A DNA stretch of 12,113 nt from Bacillota bacterium (lineage in GTDB: Bacteria > Bacillota > Bacilli > Alicyclobacillales > SLC66), in assembly GCA_021846145.1 (NCBI GenBank), contig JAJZCJ010000075.1, positions 1 through 12,113 of the forward strand, read 5' to 3'. Position numbers and translations under genes: made by a program. Below the pieces are notes generated by a model. The model had not been told where the DNA came from and searched no databases. It was given only the letters and a program-made list of their open reading frames with translations. Numbering within the stretch: position 1 is the first letter of the stretch; each line of letters starts with the position of its first letter. Shown here piece by piece: positions 1 to 6,226 of the stretch.

Positions 1-72
1 ATGCGCTTGGCGGCATATATGGTAGGCATCAAGAGGATGGCTGAGGCCGTAGAATTGCGCGGTTGGGTGTAG
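1..72 (+). CDS. gudB: NAD-specific glutamate dehydrogenase, C-terminal end (partial)
   Basis: Frame 1 is open from the first base and gives 23 residues, MRLAAYMVGIKRMAEAVELR followed by GWV, then TAG at 70-72. This matches my memory of the C-terminus of the Bacillus glutamate dehydrogenases GudB/RocG (RLAAYMVG, then a Lys/Arg-rich helix, ending in RGW). The enzyme converts glutamate and NAD+ to 2-oxoglutarate and ammonia in the cytoplasm. The rest of the gene lies left of the window, so catalytic residues cannot be checked and the initial ATG is not the true start. The choice of gudB over rocG is a guess. A glutamate dehydrogenase upstream of sleB also fits the Bacillus order as I recall it. 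Confidence 0.8.
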   Translation: MRLAAYMVGIKRMAEAVELRGWV

Positions 73-105
73 TTTCGGGGCACTTCGGCGTGGGAGGTTT
101 TTGGC

Positions 106-312
106 ATGTACACTGATTCAATGACCATTTTAGAAGCAAAGAGAGAAGTTGAGTCACCTAGCGGTAGAGTGAAAATTCATATCCGCTGTCGAAAATGCGG
201 CGAAGTGTTTATTTTAAGAGGCATTAAGGATGTCAAAGGTCGAGTGGAGACTGGATTTCGCAAGTGTTTATGTGACAATGAACAGGAATTCGACGTCCAA
301 GTGTTAGAATAA
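106..312 (+). CDS. Small Cys-containing protein, possible zinc ribbon
   Basis: This is a 68-residue protein of a family I do not recognise. Its start is supported by GGGAGG at 92-97, eight bases before the ATG. Two Cys pairs are visible: C28-x2-C31 in a CRKCG knuckle and C54-x-C56. Together they could hold one zinc ion, as in short zinc-ribbon proteins. The second pair is tighter than the usual CxxC, so metal binding is inference. There is no signal peptide or membrane segment, and the protein is rich in charged residues. It lies 33 bases after the glutamate dehydrogenase stop with no terminator between, and a terminator follows 27 bases after its own stop, so it is probably the last gene of that transcript. 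The good Shine-Dalgarno site and the metal-ligand pattern argue for a real gene. The function is unknown. Confidence 0.65.
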   Translation: MYTDSMTILEAKREVESPSGRVKIHIRCRKCGEVFILRGIKDVKGRVETGFRKCLCDNEQEFDVQVLE

Positions 313-339
313 TGAATGAGTAATAATATCTACATTTCG

Positions 340-365
340 AGATGGCCGATGGTCATCTTTTTTTT
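340..365 (+). terminator. Rho-independent terminator after the small Cys protein
   Basis: The arms AGATGGCC (340-347) and GGTCATCT (351-358) pair over eight positions, including one G-U, around a three-base GAT loop. They run into a tract of eight T (358-365). This ends the glutamate dehydrogenase/small-protein transcript and separates it from sleB. Confidence 0.85.
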
Positions 366-435
366 GTCCCATTTCACATTCTTAAATAAAAATGGAACTG
401 CAGTAAACACTAATGAATAACAAAATGGATAAAAA

Positions 436-451
436 AGAGGTGGAAAAAGTG
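436..451 (+). promoter_or_regulatory. Shine-Dalgarno site setting the sleB GTG start
   Basis: AGAGGTGG at 436-443 lies five bases before GTG at 449-451. The in-frame ATG at 413 has no comparable upstream site. Starting at the GTG also gives a normal signal peptide, with a positive MSKWWK end directly before the hydrophobic core. I found no convincing sigma-G promoter in 366-435 by eye, although sleB is sigma-G-dependent in Bacillus. Confidence 0.65.
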
Positions 452-1195
452 AGCAAGTGGTGGAAGACAAACTTCATGATCTTAACATTGAGCTTGCTAA
501 GCAGTGTTTCATTTCCGTTGGCTCATGCGCAGACATATCAGTCGGGTTTTACACTTTACAGTTTTGGCAGTAGTGGCAGCGCGGTTCGGGACATCCAATC
601 AAAGTTGGCTTACATTGGTTATTTTAAAGGTCAGCCTACTGGTTTTTTTTCGTGGCAAACGTATTGGTCCGTTAAAGATTTTCAGCATGCGTTCGGCTTG
701 CAAAGTGATGGTATCGTTGGTCCGCTTACCATGACAGCACTTCAAAAGGCAACCTCCCGATCGTATCATTCTGCCGTTGTTGTCAAGAATCCAGTGGTTT
801 CTACGGCGGCACCTGCAGCATCGACTGATTTTGGTGGTTTTTCTTCAAATGATATCAACTTAATTTCTCACGTGGTTTATGGAGAAGCTCGAAATCAACC
901 ATTTGAAGGCGAGGTGGCCGTTGCCGCGGTAATTTTGAATCGTTATCACAATAGTAAATTTCCGCACTCTATTTCTGGAATTATTTTTCAGCCAGGTGCT
1001 TTTACCTCTATTTCTAATGGACAAGCTTGGGTAGGGGCAGACCAAACAAGCAAGACTGCCGTATTAGACGCTATTCACGGTTGGGATCCCTCACACGGAG
1101 CGCTTTATTACTGGAATCCAGCAACAGCCACATCGTCGTGGGTATGGGGACAACCGATTTTACTTCGGATTGGCAATCATGTTTTTGCAAAATAA
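449..1195 (+). CDS. sleB: Spore cortex-lytic enzyme SleB
   Basis: SleB is a germination-specific lytic transglycosylase that degrades muramic-delta-lactam-containing cortex peptidoglycan when a spore germinates. From the GTG start the protein has 248 residues. A signal peptide covers about 1-27 (hydrophobic FMILTLSLLSSVSFPL, cleavage after AHA). A peptidoglycan-binding type 1 repeat covers about 33-100, with GSAVRDIQ, LGYF-like and DGIVGPLT landmarks. A low-complexity Ala/Ser/Val linker follows. The C-terminal Hydrolase_2 domain covers about 127-248 and carries VVYGEAR (likely catalytic Glu at about 146), AVAAVILNR, IFQPGAFT and ALYYWNPATATSSW. The length and two-domain order match the family. 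An alternative ATG at 413 would add 12 residues before a less typical signal peptide. ypeB follows after 14 bases, as in Bacillus. The protein is probably made in the forespore and stored at the inner spore membrane. Confidence 0.95.
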   Translation: MSKWWKTNFMILTLSLLSSVSFPLAHAQTYQSGFTLYSFGSSGSAVRDIQSKLAYIGYFKGQPTGFFSWQTYWSVKDFQHAFGLQSDGIVGPLTMTALQKATSRSYHSAVVVKNPVVSTAAPAASTDFGGFSSNDINLISHVVYGEARNQPFEGEVAVAAVILNRYHNSKFPHSISGIIFQPGAFTSISNGQAWVGADQTSKTAVLDAIHGWDPSHGALYYWNPATATSSWVWGQPILLRIGNHVFAK

Positions 1196-1209
1196 TGGGG
1201 GGTGTTAAC

Positions 1210-2562
1210 ATGGAAAGGAATTGGCCGATGTGGTGGATTCCGACATTAGCAATGGGAGTTATCGGTTTGGGGCTATATGGATTTAACGAGCATCAAAACC
1301 GCATGGCGGCAGTACAGTTGGCGGAAAATCAATATCAAGGCAGTTATCACCGCATGACATCGCATGTTGATCAATTGCAAGATTCGTTGGCAAAAGTGAT
1401 GGTGACTAGTTCCCCACAAATGATCGAAAGAGAATTGTCAGCAGCAGTTAGACAAACCTCATCGGCAATAGCGAATCTGGAAAGCTTACCTGCGAATTTG
1501 ACGCGCAAAGGTGAGTTGATGGGCTATTTCACACATACTTCTGCTTACCTCGAACAATTGCATTTGTCGCATTTATACGGGAACACATTTTCTGCTACCG
1601 AGCGACAGCGAATAGGACAAATTTATAAACAGATGACCTCATTAGAAAAAGACACAGTGAATACGCAAAAGAACTTGTTGAGCAAAATGAATACCTACAA
1701 GATGACTGCAGCAGTGGTAGCGCAAGCGTCAGATACCACATTGCAAAAACAATTTGACGGGATGGACGGTGATGCAAAGCAGATGCTTGCAGAAAACCAG
1801 CATATGCATATGGATCCATTGCAAGTAGCAGATGCAAAAACTGCGAGCCTCTTAAATAGCGGGCAAGTCATCAATTCAAACGAGGCAGTACTTATCGCTA
1901 AACGTTTTATGGGCTATAATGGTGTCATGTCATTTCGTGTTCAGAATCTCGGATCAGGATTTGTTTATCAAGGGTACCTTGTTACACTTTTAAATGGATC
2001 CAGGGAAACAGACCGATTAGCCATCAGTTTGCATCAGGGGCACGTGGTTTTTGCGTCACGAGTATTATTAAATCAAAGTACGGATAATCATCCAACAAAA
2101 AGAAATTTGCTAACAGCACAGCAAACCGCGACTACTTTCTTGCATCAACACGGATTTGATACGGTGGCGCTTTTGAGAAGTTATGAGAGCCACAATGGAT
2201 TCTCGTTTGCATTTTCTCCTGTTCGTCAAGGGGTGGCAATAGAGCCTCAAGTCATATTACTTAAGGTACATCCCGTGAATGGCGAAGTGACAGATTACGA
2301 TGCTAGTGCGTACTTTGAGAATAAATTGCCTTCAATGTCCTTGCAACCGAAAATAACGTCTCAACAGGCGCTGCAGGATTTAAGTAACAGTTTTAAAGTA
2401 GAGAGTGAGCATTTGGCGGTCGTTTTTGATGCTGCAAAATTTCCGCTTTTAGTTTATTCTATTTTAGGTAGAACGTCAGACAATACATTTCAGGTGATTG
2501 TTGATGCGAGAAGTGGTGCACAACTGCAAATTGAAAAGCTGACTAAAGATGAAATGATTTAA
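1210..2562 (+). CDS. ypeB: Germination protein YpeB
   Basis: YpeB is the partner of SleB. In Bacillus each protein needs the other for stable incorporation into the spore, and YpeB is cleaved during germination. The product has 450 residues, the same as my recollection of the B. subtilis protein. One N-terminal membrane anchor lies at about residues 7-25 (MWWIPTLAMGVIGLGLYGF). A long helical, Gln-rich segment to about residue 210 follows, and then PepSY-like repeats in the C-terminal half, for example around GYLVTLLNG, VILLKVHPVNGEV and QVIVDARSGAQ. The open frame continues upstream through sleB, but the start at ATG 1210 is preferred. It follows a G-rich site (GGGGGGTG, 1197-1204), puts the anchor at the N-terminus and gives the family length. 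An ATG overlapping the sleB stop (1195-1197) would add only five residues. Co-transcription with sleB is very likely. Confidence 0.93.
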   Translation: MERNWPMWWIPTLAMGVIGLGLYGFNEHQNRMAAVQLAENQYQGSYHRMTSHVDQLQDSLAKVMVTSSPQMIERELSAAVRQTSSAIANLESLPANLTRKGELMGYFTHTSAYLEQLHLSHLYGNTFSATERQRIGQIYKQMTSLEKDTVNTQKNLLSKMNTYKMTAAVVAQASDTTLQKQFDGMDGDAKQMLAENQHMHMDPLQVADAKTASLLNSGQVINSNEAVLIAKRFMGYNGVMSFRVQNLGSGFVYQGYLVTLLNGSRETDRLAISLHQGHVVFASRVLLNQSTDNHPTKRNLLTAQQTATTFLHQHGFDTVALLRSYESHNGFSFAFSPVRQGVAIEPQVILLKVHPVNGEVTDYDASAYFENKLPSMSLQPKITSQQALQDLSNSFKVESEHLAVVFDAAKFPLLVYSILGRTSDNTFQVIVDARSGAQLQIEKLTKDEMI

Positions 2563-2568
2563 TGGTGA

Positions 2569-2617
2569 GGCGGCGGAATTTACTATATGTACTGAGGAAA
2601 TTACGCTGCCTTTTTTT
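2569..2617 (+). terminator. Rho-independent terminator after ypeB
   Basis: GGCGGCGGAATTT (2569-2581) pairs with AAATTACGCTGCC (2598-2610) over 13 positions, with one G-U and one mismatch, around a 16-base loop. Seven T follow (2611-2617). It ends the sporulation-type sleB-ypeB unit just before the next operon's promoter. Confidence 0.85.
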
Positions 2618-2643
2618 AATATTCTCATAAGTCGTGTTATAAT
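2615..2643 (+). promoter_or_regulatory. Putative sigma-A promoter of the ypfA-cmk-plsC-rpsA operon
   Basis: A perfect TATAAT at 2638-2643 is preceded by an extended -10 TG (2635-2636). The -35 region at 17-base spacing is TTTAAT (2615-2620), a poor match. It overlaps the T tract of the ypeB terminator. The extended -10 would compensate for the weak -35. The ypfA start is 25 bases further on. Confidence 0.6.
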
Positions 2644-2668
2644 TTAAGGCGGGAATGGGGGGGATATA

Positions 2669-3352
2669 GTGTTACCAACCATTGGCGTACGTGTTGACGT
2701 AGAACGCAGTAACAAAGATCCGAAAAAAGGTCGTTCACGTGTGCTAGATATTACGAAAGAATTGATTGTTCTTGATCTACCATTCACTGAATTTGGTGGG
2801 CATGTTTTGTTATTTAATCCTAATGATAGCATTTTTATAAGTTATCAATTAAATGACGGCGCAGTATATTCTTTTACAACACATGTGGTGGATAGTAAGT
2901 TTACAATGGATAATTTGCCAGCTATGTCAATAAAAGTACCTTTAGTAAAAGATATTGACAAGATTCAAAGAAGGGAATTTGTTCGTGTGCCTGTCAGAAC
3001 AGAATTGTCTTTTCTGTATTTATCACGGACACAAAAGCCAGTGGAAATCAAGACTGGGGAAGGTTACACATGGGATATTAGTGGTGGCGGACTTTCCTTT
3101 TATGCGAATACCCATTGTTCGATTCAGGCTGGTGACGCGGTCACAGTAAAGTATCATTTACCAAATGAACCGCGCAACACGACTCCTATCAGCGCAAAAG
3201 GGAACGTTGTACGCATACGTGAATCAACCGAGACGAACGTCAGTATTATTTCCGTGCAATATGAAGATATCACACGTGCTTTTGAGCAACGGGTGATACG
3301 ATTTGTGTTTCAACGGCAGATTGAACTTAAGAATAAGGGCGTCGGGTCTTAA
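2669..3352 (+). CDS. ypfA: PilZ-domain c-di-GMP-binding flagellar brake protein (YcgR/YpfA/MotI type)
   Basis: This 227-residue cytoplasmic protein has the two-domain layout of YcgR-like flagellar brakes. An N-terminal PilZN/YcgR_2 beta domain covers about residues 1-95 and a C-terminal PilZ domain about 98-220. Both c-di-GMP contacts are present: the RxxxR motif (R102-EFV-R106) and D-x-S-x-x-G (D136, S138, G141 in DISGGG). Binding should therefore be intact. In B. subtilis the homologue YpfA (also DgrA/MotI) binds c-di-GMP and slows flagellar motility through the stator. The start is GTG, after a G7 run at 2657-2663 and a five-base spacer. No flagellar gene lies in the window, so the motility role rests on the family and on the conserved place between ypeB and cmk. 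It opens the operon, 36 bases before cmk. Confidence 0.87.
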   Translation: MLPTIGVRVDVERSNKDPKKGRSRVLDITKELIVLDLPFTEFGGHVLLFNPNDSIFISYQLNDGAVYSFTTHVVDSKFTMDNLPAMSIKVPLVKDIDKIQRREFVRVPVRTELSFLYLSRTQKPVEIKTGEGYTWDISGGGLSFYANTHCSIQAGDAVTVKYHLPNEPRNTTPISAKGNVVRIRESTETNVSIISVQYEDITRAFEQRVIRFVFQRQIELKNKGVGS

Positions 3353-3388
3353 ACTTGGTCTTGTTTTGAAAAGGGGATAAGATTTTAT

Positions 3389-4075
3389 TTGATCATACAG
3401 GTAGCAATCGATGGGCCTGCAGGTGCGGGCAAGAGTACCGTTGCTAAAAATGTAGCACGGCGGATTGGTGTGCCATATGTTGATACGGGGGCCATTTACC
3501 GCAGCCTTACTTGGCAAGCCATACGCTTAGGTATACCACTTGACAACGAACACGCATTAGCTGAACTTGCGCAAGGATTAGAAATTTTGTTTATTCCTGA
3601 TGAACCATCACAAAAAGTGATCGTTCGCGGGGTGGAGATTACTCACGCCATCCGTGAACCAGAGATTTCTGCCAATGTGTCTCAAGTGGCCACCTTTCCT
3701 TTAGTGCGTGAGAAGTTGTTGGTGATTCAAACTGCTTTCACTAAAGGCACGCTAGGTGTAGTTATGGATGGGCGAGACATCGGTACGCGTATTATGCCAA
3801 ATGCAGATGTTAAAGTTTTTTTGACCGCGTCTATTGCTGTCAGAGCAAAACGTCGTTTTGCGGAATTACAGCGACAAGGGTTTGCTGTCGATTTGACAAC
3901 AGTAATGCAAGAGCTGGAAGAAAGGGACTTTGTAGATCGAAATCGTCATGCATCTCCACTTCGACCGGCAGAAGATGCGGTGCAATTGGACACTTCACTG
4001 TTAAGTATAGAGGAGTCTTGTGCAATGGTGGTGGCACTGTGTGAAGTGCGCCAAGAGCATAAGGGGGTAGAATAA
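3389..4075 (+). CDS. cmk: Cytidylate kinase
   Basis: Cmk phosphorylates CMP and dCMP with ATP in the cytoplasm, recycling nucleotides for CTP and dCTP. The 228-residue length is standard for a bacterial Cmk. Visible motifs are the P-loop GPAGAGKS (9-16), VDTGAIYR with its substrate-site Asp (31-38), DGRDIGT (127-133) and the lid-proximal region RDFVDRNRHASPLRPAEDAV (179-198). Translation begins at TTG: MIIQVAIDGPAGAGKS starts there and no in-frame ATG precedes the P-loop. AAGGGG (3371-3376) is the likely ribosome site, at a rather long 12-base spacing. plsC follows after six bases. cmk beside rpsA is a widely conserved pair. Confidence 0.97.
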   Translation: MIIQVAIDGPAGAGKSTVAKNVARRIGVPYVDTGAIYRSLTWQAIRLGIPLDNEHALAELAQGLEILFIPDEPSQKVIVRGVEITHAIREPEISANVSQVATFPLVREKLLVIQTAFTKGTLGVVMDGRDIGTRIMPNADVKVFLTASIAVRAKRRFAELQRQGFAVDLTTVMQELEERDFVDRNRHASPLRPAEDAVQLDTSLLSIEESCAMVVALCEVRQEHKGVE

Positions 4076-4081
4076 ACCGTC

Positions 4082-4717
4082 ATGGGCTCACTGAACTGGA
4101 TTCATTTTATTACGTATAGTATGGTAAAAAATACAGTAAAATTGATAGTTAAGTTTTTTTTTCTAGTAAAAGTGGAAGGTATGGAAAATATCCCGAAGCA
4201 TGGGGGAACCATATTCGCATCTAACCACGGATCATTCTTTGATCCGCCTACCGTTGCTGCTGTATCTCCACGAATTGTTCACTTTTTGGCGAAAGAAGAG
4301 TTGCATAAAGGCAAGATCATGAGTGCTATTTTCTATTGGATGTTAGCCTATCCTGTCAAACGAGGGTCTAGCGATCGACAAGCGATACGAAAAGCGATTG
4401 ATACATTAAAATCAGGGAATATTCTTTTGATATTTCCCGAAGGAACACGTAAAACAGGCGGGAATTTAGTGAAAATTGAGCGTGGGATTGGACTGATCGC
4501 GATGAAAACAGGGGTGCCGATCATTCCAGTGTACATTCAGGGGAAGTATAAATTGTTCCGATCTGTTACAATAAAATTTGGCAAACCATTTTATGTACCC
4601 CAAGAATCATTGTCCGAACCAGGAAAGCGTGTAGGTACGGATAATGCAGTCAACATAATATGGACGAAAATGCGTGAACTGATGGAGGAGAGCCAAACTG
4701 TTTCAGCAGGTCATTGA
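4082..4717 (+). CDS. plsC: PlsC-type 1-acylglycerol-3-phosphate acyltransferase
   Basis: This is a 211-residue membrane-associated acyltransferase of the lysophosphatidate family. It likely transfers an acyl chain to the sn-2 position of lysophosphatidate to give phosphatidate. The catalytic HX4D box is SNHGSFFDP (H49, D54). The glycerol-phosphate-binding block is FPEGTR (118-123), and the later GVPIIPVYIQG block (144-154) is also typical. An N-terminal hydrophobic stretch at about 17-30 (VKLIVKFFFLVKV) may associate with the membrane. The only site near the ATG is AGGGGG (4062-4067), 14 bases upstream inside the end of cmk, so initiation may depend on coupling. The exact acceptor cannot be told from sequence. 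PlsY and GpsA genes lie in the next operon, which supports a glycerolipid role. The next coding region overlaps its 3' end. Confidence 0.9.
   Translation: MGSLNWIHFITYSMVKNTVKLIVKFFFLVKVEGMENIPKHGGTIFASNHGSFFDPPTVAAVSPRIVHFLAKEELHKGKIMSAIFYWMLAYPVKRGSSDRQAIRKAIDTLKSGNILLIFPEGTRKTGGNLVKIERGIGLIAMKTGVPIIPVYIQGKYKLFRSVTIKFGKPFYVPQESLSEPGKRVGTDNAVNIIWTKMRELMEESQTVSAGH
4684..4700 (+). promoter_or_regulatory. Shine-Dalgarno site for a CTG start
   Basis: GGAGGAG (4684-4690) lies within the end of plsC, seven bases before CTG at 4698-4700. The next downstream ATG in that frame (4743) lies 52 bases beyond the site and has no ribosome site of its own. This makes CTG the best-supported start for the following membrane protein. 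Confidence 0.6.
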
Positions 4718-5042
4718 GATTGTTATTGTTGTACTATTCATTATGGCTGGAGTCTGGTTGTTTGGAAATCGTATCAGAAGCATGCGTTTTGCCAAGGATA
4801 ATGAAGCAGGAGCAAAATTTGTAAACCAATTCCGGTGGGGTGCATTAGCAGTTGTCATTCCCGCATTTCTGATCGGATCATTATACCGGTTACATGTTTT
4901 GTCGGAAATAGTGGCAATTCCATTATACATACCTGTTGTTCTATGGTTTTTTTGGAGCTTGCGATGGCTCCAGCCATATTTGCATGAGGCTAAGGAGGAG
5001 ACTGAGCATGACAGAAGCAAATTTTCAAAACGAGATGAATGA
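4698..5042 (+). CDS. Small three-helix membrane protein of unknown function, probable CTG start
   Basis: From CTG 4698 this encodes 114 residues; from ATG 4743 only 99. The longer form begins MFQQVIEIVIVVLFIMAGVW and so completes a first membrane helix (about 6-22) that the ATG form would cut in half. Two more helices lie at about 47-63 (WGALAVVIPAFLIGSLY) and 71-88 (IVAIPLYIPVVLWFFWSL). A charged tail (EAKEETEHDRSKFSKRDE) follows. I do not recognise a family. The gene overlaps plsC by 20 bases and rpsA by 35 bases, so it is probably translationally coupled to both. The place between a phospholipid acyltransferase and rpsA gives no clear function. Bacillus has small unknown genes (ypfB, yphA) in this neighbourhood, but I cannot establish homology. 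The helix pattern and ribosome site make it likely real; the exact start is less sure. Confidence 0.7.
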   Translation: MFQQVIEIVIVVLFIMAGVWLFGNRIRSMRFAKDNEAGAKFVNQFRWGALAVVIPAFLIGSLYRLHVLSEIVAIPLYIPVVLWFFWSLRWLQPYLHEAKEETEHDRSKFSKRDE

Positions 5043-6171
5043 TTTAATTGTAAGTACAGGCGATGTAGTGGTAGGGAACGTTACAAAAATTGAACATGAC
5101 AAAATTTGGATTGCTTTTGGTGGTAAGACCGAAGGTGAGATTCGTATTGCTGAATGGTCAGATATCAAGTTATCTAACGTAGAAGGCGCTGTGGCAATAG
5201 GGGAAACTATACGTGCAGTGGTTCTTGCTGTGGGGGATGAAGTCAGTCCGCCATTATTATCTCGAAAAAAGGCCGTTGATGACAATGTGTTTTCAAAGTT
5301 ACTGGACATGATGGAACATGAAGAAGTGTTTAGTGTGCATGTACTGATGACCGTTAAGGGTGGACTTGTCGCGGATATTGAAGGATTGCGCGCTTTTTTG
5401 CCCGCATCATTGCTAGACGTTAAGTTCGTTGAGGATTTGGCATCATTTGCAGGGCAAACCATTGATGTGGTGGTTTCAGAACTCGATGTAGAGCATCGTC
5501 GTGTCATCTTGTCGCGAAAAAAAGTAATTGAAATGTTGGATCAGGAACAACGCAAGGAACGTTTAGATGAATTCCATGCAGGAGATCAAGTGGATGGGAG
5601 AGTTGCCAGACTTACTTCATTTGGCGCGTTTGTGGATATTGGTGGTGTGGATGGACTGCTACATGTGTCAGAGATGTCCTGGGGAAGAGTCAATCGCCCG
5701 GATGAAGTGGTACATGTGGGGGATAATGTGCGCGTGAAAATTTTACAAGTATCTCCTGAAGAAGGGAAAATTTCATTAAGCTTAAAAACAAATGAGACAG
5801 ATCCTTGGCATTTGGTTGATAAAAAATTTCATGTCGGTGATATTGTCAGCGGGGTAGTGAAACGTTTGTCCTCATTTGGGGCCTTTGTAGAGATTAGTGA
5901 TGGCATAGAAGGTCTGGTGCACGTTTCGCAAATCGCAGGCCATCGAGTGGCACACCCGTCTGACGTGTTAAAACCAGGTGATGAGGTACAAGTGAAAATT
6001 TTGGACATCAAACCTGATGAAGGTCGCATTTCTCTATCTATTCGCGATGCGCAAAAATCGGCTGAGAAAAAAGTAGTGAATAACTGGGAAAAGAAACAAG
6101 ACAATGATTCCCATGGTGCCACGCTTGGTGAGTTGGTAGGGGACGTTTTGCGCGAAAGATTCAAAATGTGA
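5008..6171 (+). CDS. rpsA: S1-domain RNA-binding protein, ribosomal protein S1 homologue (RpsA/YpfD)
   Basis: The product has 387 residues and four S1 RNA-binding folds, at about 17-88, 105-172, 191-260 and 276-346. Repeats 3 and 4 are canonical, each with SFGAFV, then GL(L/V)HVS, then a GD...V(R/Q)VKIL and (K/R)ISLS ending. Repeats 1 and 2 are divergent, as in four-domain Bacilli homologues, which lack the six-domain layout of enterobacterial S1. A charged tail follows (about 347-387). The start is ATG 5008, set by AGGAGG (4993-4998) with a nine-base spacer. The open frame upstream of it is only overlap with the preceding gene. The protein binds RNA and may associate with ribosomes. In low-GC Gram-positives its role in initiation is less clear than in E. 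coli. It is the last gene of its operon by distance, but no terminator follows, so readthrough into the next unit is possible. Confidence 0.95.
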   Translation: MTEANFQNEMNDLIVSTGDVVVGNVTKIEHDKIWIAFGGKTEGEIRIAEWSDIKLSNVEGAVAIGETIRAVVLAVGDEVSPPLLSRKKAVDDNVFSKLLDMMEHEEVFSVHVLMTVKGGLVADIEGLRAFLPASLLDVKFVEDLASFAGQTIDVVVSELDVEHRRVILSRKKVIEMLDQEQRKERLDEFHAGDQVDGRVARLTSFGAFVDIGGVDGLLHVSEMSWGRVNRPDEVVHVGDNVRVKILQVSPEEGKISLSLKTNETDPWHLVDKKFHVGDIVSGVVKRLSSFGAFVEISDGIEGLVHVSQIAGHRVAHPSDVLKPGDEVQVKILDIKPDEGRISLSIRDAQKSAEKKVVNNWEKKQDNDSHGATLGELVGDVLRERFKM

Positions 6172-6201
6172 TTGACGGTTTTGTGACTGTTTTGTCATAA
6201 T
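6172..6201 (+). promoter_or_regulatory. Putative sigma-A promoter of the DUF512-der-plsY-gpsA-gcvH-lipM operon
   Basis: TTGACG (6172-6177) and CATAAT (6196-6201) each match the sigma-A consensus at five of six positions, with an 18-base spacer. The -35 begins on the base after the rpsA stop. The DUF512 GTG start is 25 bases downstream of the -10. No terminator hairpin lies between, so this promoter probably adds to readthrough from upstream. Confidence 0.6.
6181..6200 (+). repeat. Inverted repeat overlapping the spacer and -10 element
   Basis: TTGTGAC (6181-6187) and GTCATAA (6194-6200) are inverted copies matching at six of seven positions, separated by TGTTTT. The repeat fills the end of the promoter spacer and most of the -10 element. 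That is a position where a repressor dimer could block RNA polymerase. No regulator can be named from this. The spacing (TGTGA-N8-TCATA) does not fit the N6 spacing of Crp/Fnr boxes. Confidence 0.35.
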
Positions 6202-6226
6202 ATCGACGAATGGGGAGGTGTGAGTT

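Noticed and set aside
366..448. Sigma-G promoter for sleB, with TGAATA at 414-419 as a -35
   Set aside because: No CATA-type -10 follows at the right distance, and the element would lie too close to the start codon.
1027..1209. Upstream extension of the ypeB frame through sleB
   Set aside because: It would put 61 non-homologous residues before the membrane anchor. ATG 1210 has a G-rich ribosome site and gives the 450-residue family length.
4936..5007. Upstream extension of the rpsA frame
   Set aside because: It overlaps the membrane-protein coding region, and AGGAGG at 4993-4998 points to ATG 5008.
4703..5020. Minus-strand open frame of 105 codons opposite the small membrane protein
   Set aside because: It lacks the hydrophobic helices and ribosome site seen on the + strand, and all convincing genes here are on +.
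5025..5507. Minus-strand open frame of 160 codons
   Set aside because: It lies antisense within rpsA, is Ser/Thr-rich low-complexity sequence typical of a reversed frame, and has no family-like motifs.
6181..6200. Reading of the promoter inverted repeat as a Crp/Fnr box
   Set aside because: The half-sites TGTGA and TCATA are eight bases apart rather than six, and the right half deviates from TCACA.
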